Positions 33,663-44,900 of a stretch of 64,000 bases of DNA are shown in pieces. The notes beneath the pieces were generated by a model. It was not told where the DNA came from and ran no database searches. It saw nothing but the letters and a program-made list of their open reading frames with translations. The stretch is taken from contig BDGG01000013.1 in the NCBI GenBank assembly GCA_001949185.1, positions 1,591,857-1,655,856 on the forward strand. The letters run 5' to 3'. Made by a program: the position numbers and the translations under genes. How positions within the stretch are numbered: position 1 is the first letter of the stretch; each line of letters begins with the position of its first letter. The DNA is from Ramazzottius varieornatus. Its lineage: Eukaryota; Tardigrada; Eutardigrada; Parachela; Ramazzottiidae.

Positions 33663-35876
33663 TACGCACGACGCACCCGGGACATCAGGAAGGAGGGAGG
33701 TGGGTTGGTGGTGGAGGAGGATATAGAAATAACTCAGAAAGGTGTCAACTTCACCGGCGATGCCGACAACTCTGATTGATTTTGGGTGTCGTTTTACAAT
33801 GCATCCGGAAACGAGCTACATTGGGATATTGTCACGCCGGATCTGTCGTTGAAGTCCCGCTGATATCTTTAATCAAAAGGAGCTCTGTGAAAAATGACGG
33901 CTGATCAAACAGACCCCAGCAGAACAGAAAGAGCAATTCATTCAGCCAGTGATGGAAACATAACCGTGACGTTATCTACAGTTGGTATAGGGTGCTCATT
34001 GTCCACAGTGACGTCATGAGCCCTATTATCGCAACGGTGCCCAACTCATCGTCTGTTGGGATTCTGATTCAAAGCGTAACAGCAGCTCCTCGAGAATATC
34101 TTCAAGTGGGGTGTTTCTTTTCTTTTCATCACGGCGCCATACTCATTAGAAGATTTCCTCCGTAATCGGTCTTGACGTTGAGTTTGCAAAACTGTGTCCA
34201 TCAACAATAGGGGTCGTAATTATCGCGCCCACACAAAAGCCATGAATCCCGCAAAGATTTTCAAGCAACACTCAGAATGTAGCTAGAATGGTTCTCCGAG
34301 AATCGTCATTTGTGGGATGGAAACCCACTTGTTCCAGTCCTCGTAGCATGGAAATGAACTCCGGGATTGTAGAGCAAACAGACTGGCAAAGTGAAAATGC
34401 GGATTCAATGGTACTTGCAAGTCGATGCACGTAGAAATGGCTCTTGAAATATTTTTAACGACGACACAAGGCAGGAATAAATGGCCAACTGTATATGTAA
34501 TGTGCTGATGAGTGACGATAAGAAAAACAAATGGAGGAGACTTTCCTCGATGGAGAAACGACCGACTAACCTCTTTGAGCTGGATAAAAACAAGGAAACG
34601 GCAGTCTGAACAGTTGACTTCCTGGTTGATGTCCCCTGTTCAGTTTTCCATCATCGTCTTCCATACAGCCATAAATCTCGATAAATCCGTCTTGGCAATC
34701 CCCTTTATGATACTTAACAAGAGCAGGCTTGTAGGGAGACTGTTTCCGTCCCTGTGTGCTGTGGACCCTGACGTCCCGAAAACGTCGCTGGTTAAGTTAT
34801 GGTGGTTAAGGAATTCAATACAGCTGAATATCCGATAGTGTTTACTTAAAGATTTCATTCTTACTGTAACTACATAGAAAATGAGCTGTGAACTGCAACG
34901 ACCATGCGCACCACGCCTTCTTCCAATAAACCAAGTGGAAGTCTCCGGCAGGAAACGGAAGTGCCCAGGGTGGTATAATTCAATGACTGGAGAAGCTTGT
35001 TGACGACGATCGAGAACATACACTAAGCCCGTGGCTTTTAATTGTAAGATCAAGCAAAGTAAGCGAACGAAAAAAGTAAGTGGAAAATTACCCAGGATCA
35101 GCTTTGAATGAAGAAGCGGTTTCTGCTTCGAAAATTATTGACCCAATGAGATGAATCGATTCCTGAGCCGCCTAAAGTAAACTATACTACATCCTTTCGG
35201 TTACATCATGGATAACGATCCAGGCTTAAGTCCCTCAAGAGGGGAAGTGAAAAGTGCATGCAGGAGTAAACGTTAACGGAAGAGCAGTTTCTGGATCACT
35301 AGTCAGTCGTTCCCGGTCAAATTAAAGGACGCGCTAAATAGCCCAAGTTCGCGAAACCCAAATTTTCTATCTGGACCAGAAGGTGAATTAATTGCTGCGG
35401 GTTTGCTCCTTTGGTCCAGCTGATCGGTAACGTCCGTACCGACACGGACAACTTTCTAAACAATCTTTTAGTTGAAAATTTTCCAACATACATGGCACTC
35501 AAGTTACCCATTTGACGAGCCGAACTTTAGCATACTGCAAAAGTGACTCATGATTTAACAATGGAAATTACTTGGGTATCATCAAAAATAACTTCCAAGG
35601 ACATGAATAAAGAAGCATCAGTATCATGGATCGGTTTTCATGTCAGGCGGTTACAACGTACAAAACAAGGTAAGAAAGAGCAATGAAACGGAAGGAGAAA
35701 GCATAAGCAAGGTGTTTAACAGGCGAGAGAGACTACCTCATCAACTATACGGCCGCAGTCCAGCTGTGGCCGGAAGTAGGTGGCGCCAGTCAACCTGGAC
35801 CAACCAAAATTGGCGATCAGCCGGCCGCGCTCTTGCGACTGGCCAACGATATCCTCCCTAGAAGGCGAGGCTTCTT
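33663..35876. other. 2.2-kb stretch without a recognised gene
   Basis: Open frames at 34405-34593, 34512-34838 and 34640-35053 overlap one another on opposite strands and show no domain, signal peptide or coiled coil. No terminal repeats were noticed. The last 200 bp is probably the 3' untranslated region of the EEA1 gene. Confidence 0.4.
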
Positions 35877-38800
35877 TCAACGGTTCAGCAGTTCGGAATG
35901 ACAGCTATCACAGACCCTGGCTGGTCCTTTGATACCCGGAAGTCCACTGGCCGTCTTACTTGAACAATCATGACAGAAGATCTCTCCGCAAGATCTGCAG
36001 TGATGCTTTCGTTGAGCCAGGCCAAAAGCCTTCCCACAGGCTGCACATTCCACAGCATGGGCATCATCGGCCCATCTTCCCCGCGACTTCAGCTTGGCGC
36101 ACTCCACCTGCAGACTCTGGTGTTCCCTGCCCAATTCGTGCATGGCCGCTAGCGAATCTTCATACTTCCTCCTGATTTGAGCAATACTCGTCTGGAGCTT
36201 TTCTTGTTCACCTTCCAGCTCCACACATTTGGCCAAGGCTAAACGCTTCTCTTGTTCGAGTTCGACTAATTTAGCCGTTGTAGCTTTGTGGGCTGACTGA
36301 ACTGAATGGAGGTTTCGCTCAGCGGCTTCTCGGCTGTTCTCCACTTCTTCCAACCTCACTTCGAACTTCTTTATCACCGAGTTGTGTTCTTGCGCGTCAC
36401 GGCTACCCTTTTCAACAACTTCCTGAAGCTTCTTCTCAGCTTCTGACACTAAAGTGTTCAACCGAGTCGCTTCGTTCTCCTTCTCATTCCTCAAATTCAA
36501 CAAACTGTCTTCCCTGTTCCGAATCTGTACATTCTTTTCTTCCAACTGAGCCTTAAAAGTGGTCAGGCTTTCTGCCAGCTCCACTACTCTCACAGAGAGT
36601 TCACCCAGCTGTTTCTCAAGCTGACGCTTGGCGTTATCAGCATCGTGATGAGAATCGACCAACTCGTTATACTTTGCTTCCCATTCTGCTAGTTTCTCTT
36701 CCTGTTCCTTTTCCAAACTCATCCGCTCCTCTTCAAGCTTCCTCACCTCTTCATCTTTCTGAACCAGCGTTTCCCTCAGGCGTTGAAGGTCGTTCGAGAG
36801 GGTCTTGACTGAGTCTTCCTGGATCTTTAAGTTCTTGGAGACGGCTTCGATGCGTGCCTCCGTCTCGTCTTTAGCTTCCTGAAGGAGGAGTAGTCCGTCT
36901 TGAAGTACGCCTTTCCGCTCTCGTTCCTGTACCAGGTCGTCTTCGAGCTTCTTGAATGATGTCTCGAGCTGGCTTCGGAGCTTCTCTGCTTCGGCGAGCT
37001 TGTGTTGAAGTTCGACGAGGGAAGCTTCGAGGCTTGTTCGACCCTGGGACGACAACAGCAACTCCGACTCCTAAAATATACAAGAGACAATATTCTTCCT
37101 TATAGTTAACTGATTAAAGAAAATAACCGAGAGCTCGGCAAACGTAATTGGGAAGATCGTTTTCCAAGTGGCGCACGCCTGCAGCCAATAACACCGAAAG
37201 TGTTTGCGTTTGGAAAACCAATCTTATCGAGTCTGTTTGCCGTAATCTTAGTCCGCGGCGGCCATGCAAAATCGTTTCCAGTAAAGACAGATTCCCATAT
37301 ACGACGTGCCGATGACGCAAAATTGTACAAAACGGGACGCAAGTTCGATGACGCTATCGTAAGTGCCATGTTCAGCTGACTGAGCTTGATTTCGAAGCTG
37401 TATTTCAGCCAGTCGATCCGGACTCACGTCTGTCGTCATCGTACGAGACTGCACCTTTATCAAGACATCATCGGCGAATCATACGTACTTTCTCAAACCT
37501 CACTAACCTTTTACTAATGAATATATTGCACGGGCCGCCGTTGTTCCCAGTGGAAAAACTCAGTACCTTTTGTTGACTAAGCATTTTCAGCTCGTGACGA
37601 AGCTTCGCGCTTTCCGTCTGTTCCATGAGAAGGATATGCTTCGTTCCTTCAACTTCTTCAGTCAGGCTCTTTACTTCGCTTGCAGACTTTGCTAGTTCCT
37701 TCGTTATGGTATCACCAAACGACTCCGCTGTCTGCAGCTGTTCAGAAAGGGCAGACTTTTCCGCTGTCAGGTTCTCCACTTCGGCCTTACGGACCTCCAG
37801 TGTCTTCTCAGCGTCTGCCAACTGGACCGAAACACACTTTAGTTATTACCAAAATTGAAACTGATCGATGAAACGAGTACGTTTTGCATACCTTGTTTTC
37901 CAAGTCAGAATACTTCTGGGTTTGAGCATTCAAACTATTCTGAGCTTCGACCAGACGACTGTTGAGCAGCGTTCTCTCTGCTTCGTGCTGTTCGATCGTC
38001 ACTTTCGTGGCCGACGCTTCCTTCGTGAACATTTCTTCACGGTTCTGCAACTCGACAATCTGCTTCTTCAAGTCTTTCTTCGACTGCTGCAGCGACTCCC
38101 TCTCCGCGGACAACCCCGAAACCTAAAACAGCAGACATCCCGGTTTGAAATAGAAACCACGCCACCTGCGCACTAAGTCCAATACAAACACGGCTGACTT
38201 CTATTTCACCTAACCATATGTACAGTACCCAAACCCAGTTGAATAACTTACTTGATTGGTCAGTTCGTCCACCGTGCTTTGCAACGTCGCCGCTCTTCGT
38301 TCCAGCTCTCCTCTCGCCTTCTCGCTCTCTTTCAACTGTGCCGCCAGTTGATTCTTCTGTGTGGACTTGTCCTTCAATTCCTCTTTCATCTTCTCACTTT
38401 CCTGGTTCAGAGAAGTAATACTCGCAGTGAGTCTTTCCACTTCCGCCACGGCATTCTTCCACTTTCCAGACACCAGCAAGACTTCCTCGCTCAAGGTCTG
38501 CAGCGTATTCTCCTGGGCTTCTTTCGCCACCTTCTCGTTCCTCCTTTCTTCCTCAAAGTCCCTCTGGATTTTCTCCAACGTCGCTTTCAGCTCTGTATGT
38601 TCATTCAATAGAGCTATTCTGTTATCTTTCTCTTCTTTTAGGCTCTGAACGAACCTAGCTTCGTTGTCTGAATTCAGTTTGATTAGCGATTCTTTGTCTG
38701 CTTTCAGCTGCGAAATCAACAGCCGAGAAGCGTCATCACCCTGGATCTTCGATGTCATCTCTTCCAACTGCGACTTCAGTTTCTGGATTTCAGTGTGGCC

Positions 38801-40671
38801 GGTCTCGAGTGTGGCGGTGGCTGACTTGACCGAGTCAGCCAAGACTTCCTTCTCTTTCTCCACTTCCGCCAGCTGAGCGATCATCGCTAGTCTTCGTTCG
38901 ATCTCAGAGTTTAGCTTCGTTCTTAAATCTTCCGTCTCCTGCTTCAATCTTTCCGTCTGCGTTTTCTCGATCTCCAAATCGCGAGTTACTCTAAAGAGCT
39001 CTTCGTTCTTTGCTTCGAGTTCCTGTACTCGTTGCCTCAGCTGCAGCGAAACCTTCTCTGCTTCACTTCGTTCTGACCTTAGAGCTTCACTCAGGTTCGA
39101 ATATCTTTCACTCTCAGCTTGTAACGAAGAACGTAGACCGTCTCTTTCGTTTATAAGGTTGGTGAAACTTTCAGCCTTGCTTTTCAGCTCTTCGTCTTTC
39201 AGTCTGAACTTCTCAGCCAGCTCTACTATTTTGTGCTCGACGGCGCTCTGGTCCGTCTGTTTACCTTCGTTGATCTCCGCTATTCTGCTCTGCAACCTGG
39301 AAATTTCTTTCTCGAAGTTCAACGAAGATTCCTTGGACTTGAGGTAGTTTTCTTGAGCAACTTTTCCGACTTCGATTTCTTTCTGAAGTGTGAACTTCTC
39401 AGTTTCGAAGTTTGATCGGAGCTTGTCCAGCTCGGACAAGTGCTGAGCGGTCAGTTCTTTTGATACTTTCTTCGAGGAAGCCAGAGAGGCTTCCAAGGAA
39501 TGCTTTTCGTCTTCGAGGGCGGTGATCCTCCTTTCCAGCTTGCGAATATTCTCTTCGTTGGTGTTTCTCTCGCGAGCGAGCTTCTCGAACTGCTTGTCAT
39601 TTTGAGAAGCTTTGAGATTGTTCAACGAGCGTTCCTGACAAAGTGGGAAAATTTCGATGGTCAGCCATAGGTTTTATACCAGGCAACGCTGTAAGGTCCA
39701 GTGTAAAAGCTAACACTCTGCGGCATACCGGTATGACTGATATGAGCAGTGGGCAGAGTAGATCAGTAAGGCGGGGCTAGCTTGAGAAGTATAGAGCAAC
39801 AACGAAAGGAAAATTGCCTTTAACCGGCCAATCAAAATTGTCAAAGTTAGAGATCCTTTCCCTTCATTGGTCGTCTACGGATATTTTTCATATCATGTCC
39901 CGCTCCATGTGATGTCATTTGGCCACGCCTTACTGATCTACTCTGCCCACTGCTCATATAGAGACTGACGTTAGCAAGCCGGATAGTGCATTATAACCGA
40001 CCATAAAAACGTGTCAAACGAAACCCCTGGCACGCCATAACTGTCCGACTTCCGGTTTAACATTTTCAAAATTTGTAGTGACTCGTGAAACACGAAAGTA
40101 TTTCCACTCACGGTTTCGTTCAGTTTTCTCTGCATAGTATCGCTAGAGACTTTCATGGTTTCGATTTGTGCGCTGAGAGCTTGTTGCTGTCGCCGAGCAG
40201 ACTGAAGTTCCTGCCGTAGTAATTCATTTCCTTCCATCAGGGCATCGTATCCATTAGCTTTGAGCATTAGTTCATCGTTATCCATGGCGAACATTCCGTT
40301 GGTCGAACCTTTCACCACTCCATCACAGGTAGGAACGTGTGTGAGCAGTTCATTCATGGCCACGAAACTAGAATGACAGTTTGGACAGATGAAACCCTGA
40401 AACAAGAAAAAGAATTGCCAATTGTTTGAGCTCGTTTCAGTCAATCAATGATGAATGATACTTCTAGACTTCCGGACGAGTTGGACGGAGCGACTGGAGA
40501 ATGGGAACTGCCGTTTTGGGCAGGAGATATCGTCGCGTAGGATCCGACGGCTGTTCCTTCCCCGTCGTTACTCTGCATGTAAATTATGTTAGAGTTAAAA
40601 TGACCACAAATTAAGACGAATAATGAATACTGTACTTCTTTCCGCCGTCCAAGTCGAAGCAGCTTATCCAT
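35877..40671 (-). CDS. EEA1: Early endosome antigen 1, 1187 aa
   Basis: Rab5 effector that tethers early endosomes. Eight exons (40636-40671, 40462-40572, 40112-40396, 38252-39634, 37892-38122, 37567-37821, 37329-37397, 35877-37070) sum to 3564 nt, i.e. 1187 aa plus stop. The N-terminus carries the C2H2 Rab5-binding zinc finger ([11 protein letters not shown]...HVPTC, residues about 50-75; the last ligand is Cys where vertebrates have His). A very long heptad coiled coil fills residues about 100-1110. The C-terminal FYVE domain is complete: WADD (WxxD), RKHHCRSCG (R+HHCR core) and RVCDSC (RVC), with eight Cys/His ligands for two zincs, so PI3P binding should be retained. The protein is about 220 residues shorter than the roughly 1,411-aa human protein, the loss being in the coiled coil. 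Two introns hold transposon-like elements. The 69-nt exon 37329-37397 is the least certain piece. Confidence 0.95.
37136..37242. repeat. Intronic GGCGCAC palindrome, copy 2 (EEA1 intron)
   Basis: 107 bp between CGGCAAAC and GTTTGCCG. Arms: AAGATCGTTTTCCAAGTGGC then GCACG, against CGTTTGGAAAACCAATCTTA. The right half of the core (TGTTTGCG) is more diverged. It lies in the 37071-37328 intron. Confidence 0.8.
39740..39959. mobile_element. 220-bp MITE with 38-bp TIRs (EEA1 intron)
   Basis: Left ATATGAGCAGTGGGCAGAGT then AGATCAGTAAGGCGGGGC (39740-39777) is an almost perfect inverted copy of the right end GCCACGCCTTACTGATCTAC then TCTGCCCACTGCTCATAT (39922-39959), with one mismatch. It lies in the 39635-40111 intron. 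No transposase. Only one copy in this window. Confidence 0.88.
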
Positions 40672-41941
40672 CGTGGACGGTGATAAACTGAAGAGGGAAG
40701 ACGTTCTCCTTGTAACAGATTAAACGTATCGGTCTGAGACTTTGGCCTCAAAGCATTCCGTATAGTCTTTTACGGGATAATACGCTGGTAGGAGCTTATC
40801 TTAGCTATAGGAGCCCCGATACAGGTTTGAGGTAAAAGACAACGCAGGAAGTGGAAGGACAGCTGATACTGTAATAAGATAATGGAAACGAAATTTTTTG
40901 CGATCAAAACATACAAATCTGGGCAGATGAACAATCATTTCTGCCGCTCGTCTCGCTAGGCACCATGCTGTAGTCCAAGTGTGGTGAGCAATAGTGGACG
41001 ACAAGGTCGTCTTTACTAGTGCGTTCAGCTCAAGTCTGGATGGATGATTCAGCTACTGGCTCACAGTTGCACAGTAAGGGTGCTCCAGTAGCTGCATGCA
41101 CCTGCGCACATGTGGTGACGTCGTTGCAGCCCTTGTCACATCCAAAATACAGCCTTAGCAATGACGTAGTAGGTCAAGTGACGTAGAAAGAAAGCCCTGG
41201 TTCTGCGTGATTAAAGATCCTTCTTCCGATCAATCCGATGTGGCTTTTGGAGTATTCTCGGTACGCAGCTGAGTGTTATGGTCTTTTTCCGACAGATGAC
41301 AAAAGGATGGCGAAAACATCGAACGCTCAATGACTACAGTCGAAGAAGCAACACACTGTTTTCCTGGACCCGAAGTAACAATCATGGTCTATGGACTCTT
41401 TAGCGTTTATGCCTTCCGTAAGGGGTAAGCTGATACTTTGACATCATGTACTCGACCGTCTTTAAACGCGGACCTTTGTTTGTCATCTTGAATGTTTTCT
41501 AGTGCACTGGGTTGACTAAAGATCCAGATTTTTGAGTACGGGTTTCAAGCTCGTTGAGTAGTTTGGCCGCCGGACAAGTGCAACCGTCAACGTTGCGGCA
41601 TCGGCATCGAAGAGCTCGGTCAACATGTCAAACTATAAAAGGAGCAACCACAGGAAAATATGTCTTCCTTTTCGGACTTCATCACTAAACTTGTCCGTTG
41701 GAAGCCACTGGTAAGGTCGAAATATTCACGATTATTGTGTGCCGGTTTTCTGTTTCGTGTCTGGGGTATTGATAATTACACTACTTATTTCCTACAGTAT
41801 ACTGTCAATAACTAGCGCGATTATAATTCGTCATGTTTTGCTTTTACAGGATCCAAATCGCCATTTGGAACTTGAACGGCTGCATCATTCACCTGATCAG
41901 GGAACGTCGGGTGAGGTTCCTCCTACCGCGCCGCACACCCC
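40672..41941. other. Shared 5' region of two divergent genes
   Basis: Lies head-to-head between EEA1 (-) and the PRUNE-BCH gene (+) and therefore should hold both promoters. An ATG at 41660 followed by a GTAAGG donor could be an untranslated or alternative first exon, but its frame does not extend into the PRUNE frame. No obvious hairpin element. Confidence 0.45.
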
Positions 41942-44900
41942 ATGGCCTCGCGCAACGACGTCAGCCAAGGTCTTCAGTGCGGAAGCCAGCAAATGGAGGC
42001 GTCCAGCGATGCCCCAGGTGCGGATTCCCGCTTAAGCCACCAAGACAAGGAAGACGTCGGACTCGTCGAGTACCTTCGCCTGTGCAAGGCCGTCGCTGTA
42101 AGCGTAAAGTTCGTATTACAGTCCACCGATATACCAAACCTTCCCTGATTTCTTGATTCGGATCTCAAAATTCAAGTGGAGCTTTTACCTGGTCGAAGTA
42201 CGAATAGAGCTTATTATCCTTCTCAGGAGGAGGGTCAAGCCTTCAAGATAGTGCATATGGTTGTGGGAAGTGACAGCTGCGATCTGGATTCGGTCGTGTC
42301 CTCGCTCGTCTACGCATTCCACTTGTGGAAGGTAACCCTAGACACCGGCTTCTACTTTTCCAGTTCGGCCTTATTGACAATGTGTGCTACACTTGTTCGC
42401 TGTCATTGCAGATAAACAAGGATGACACCACCGCTGTCATCCCAATACTGAACATTCCCAAGGAGGACTTTGCGCTGAGAGGTCAAGTTAAGTTGGCTCT
42501 GGAAGAACAGGGCATCGAGCAGAGCACTCTGCTCTTTGTGGAAGATGTCGACCCAGTCCGTTATCACCAATCTGGTGCACTTGCCCTGACACTCGTTGAC
42601 CACCAAAAGCCATCCGGAATTTTTGCCAGCTGTCAGGACGCTGTCGTGGAAGTCATCGACCACAAGATGGACGCCGGAAACCAAAACAACAGTCCGAGGT
42701 ATTGATGCCTAACGTTTTGATCGTACTGAGATACAGGTATGTTCTACACACTGTAAGTGTAGTAAAACGGACAGAAAAGGAATTTAACACTGGATTTTTT
42801 GTTAAACTTACCAGGTCAAGTGCGCCCAGTCACTTGCTACTGTAAACATGAATTTTACATGTGAGAGCGTTTGGAAAGTTACTCTTTAATATTTTGCGTA
42901 TTTGCAGCGATAAGGCGAAGGTAACGGTTGAGGTCGGCGGTTCGTGCGCCACCTTGATTGCTGGACTGTTATTGACTGACCTATCGGCTACTTCTTCGTT
43001 GACACATCTGACAGCACAGCTCTTGTACCAGACCATAGTTTTCGACACGCTGAACTTTTCTCCAGCTGGACGGGTGGCCACACCCAAGGACCTCCACGTG
43101 GCTGAGCAGCTCACTGCCATGTTTTCTTCACGACTGTCTCGGCAAGAGATTTTCCAGAAGCTGATGGCGGCCAAGTCGGACATTGCCGACCTGTCGACAG
43201 AGCTGCTTCTCCGCAAAGATATGAAGATTGTGGAGGCAGCACGTCATGGAAGTCGGATGAGAATTGCTGCGTGTAATATACCCGTTCTGACAAAGGTACG
43301 TCGGTCCAGACGTAATAACTAAGTTGATGAAGCAAAATTATTCCTGTACACCGCGTCGCGTAAAAGAAACTGAGATGACTTAAGCTTTGTGCAGTTGTCA
43401 CCTGCGAAATTTCTGCCTTTTCAGGAGTACTTTGCTTCGGAGAAAGTGCAAGCGGAGATTCTGCTCTTCTGTCGGCATACCGGTGTGGTGGCCGCCATCA
43501 TTCTGGGAAGCAGCTTACAGCTGCCCATCAGTCGCGATATGCTGATCTACGCGGAGCAATTGCGGGTGCTGAACAAGATCATTTATGTCCTGCAGACGAC
43601 TCCCAAAGTCTTTTTGGACCTGCAGAAGTCCGGCAGCTTCCACGCGACGGACCACCGCTTCGAGCACTTCCAGCTGGGCAACTCCGCAGTGACATTGGAC
43701 GTCATTCTTCCTGTCATCATTGAAGCCCTGACTTCACTGTCCAACTCTACGAAGCCAGCTCATATAGGCGAAACTAGTATGTGCAATTTCTTTGTTGCTG
43801 TTATCTTGTGGAAAATTAATAGCATGTAACGACTTTGTCAAACAACCAATCGGCAGCCAAGCCATCGTGATTTCGGAATACACAACGAAGAAATCAGCAG
43901 CATAACCGTGGTCACGTGACTCGTAAGGGCAATCAATAGCAAGAAGCATCAGGTGACGACGGGTACTCTGCCGCTTTCTTCACTGTAGTGTCACTACAGA
44001 CACCACTGAAGCTTTCTACCTGTTTGCAGGTCAGAGCGAAGACGTGGATCGAGCTGTTCCAACTTCACTGGCTTTCCAACCAGTATCTCCAGCCCGTTAC
44101 GCTTCGTTGAACCTTCCCGATGGACCAACCAAGAGTCCTTCAGCACGGTCGCCCAGCCGCGTCCTCGATCAGCTGAAACAAGAAGACTTTATTCCGACCG
44201 AGACCCCGTGGACCATCGAGCGATCAGCCTCTCCTCGAAACCTGCCGCAGTCGGACAGCGAGGCGCGCAAGTACGGCAGAAGAACTGAAGGCAGTGGCCA
44301 TGATGTGGTCGACGGCAACCCAGCATCGCAGTTGGCGCCCGAGGAAGACAACAAAGCGCTCATGACACCCAACAATCCACAACCACCAGCCCAGACTGTG
44401 ACCCCATCTGACGAGCAAGGGTCGACGGATACTGAGGATGACAATGAAAATGAGAAGGTTGTCATCGAAGAGACTGCCATTCCGAAGGGAGGCGTGGTGG
44501 AGACGGAAAGCCTCGTCGAAGCAGATGTAATCCAACATAGTTCGGCTAAATCTGAAGACGGCAAAGCTGGCGAGAAGAAGCGCTCGAAACTGGACCTGGG
44601 CTGGTTGTCGTCTCACTGGGAGAACTCGTCGCCGAATGCGGCTGATATCCACAACCCGGCCTTGACCGATACGGTGGACGGGTTGGAGCCTGGTGCTTCT
44701 TCCACGGCAAAGACGACTCCTAGCGATGCGCCGACCTCTGCCAACATCGACGCCACCACGACGAGCACAACTGCAACAGGCGCCAAAGCGACTTCGCCCA
44801 CCAAGTCTCCCTCGTTCCAAGCGACGAGCACCGCTGCCTGGTTCACCAGCTCGGCTTCGCGACCAACGTGCACGCCACCTCCAGTAGCGACTATGCCTGA

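Noticed and set aside
34405-35053. Overlapping frames on both strands between Shisa and EEA1
   Set aside because: No domain, no coiled coil, no signal sequence and no spliceable neighbours.
41660-42035. Alternative PRUNE start at 41660 (MSSFSDFITKLVRWKPL joined to 41850)
   Set aside because: The joined frame hits a stop at 42033-42035 before the conserved domain. The ATG at 41942 gives an exon chain that closes exactly in frame.
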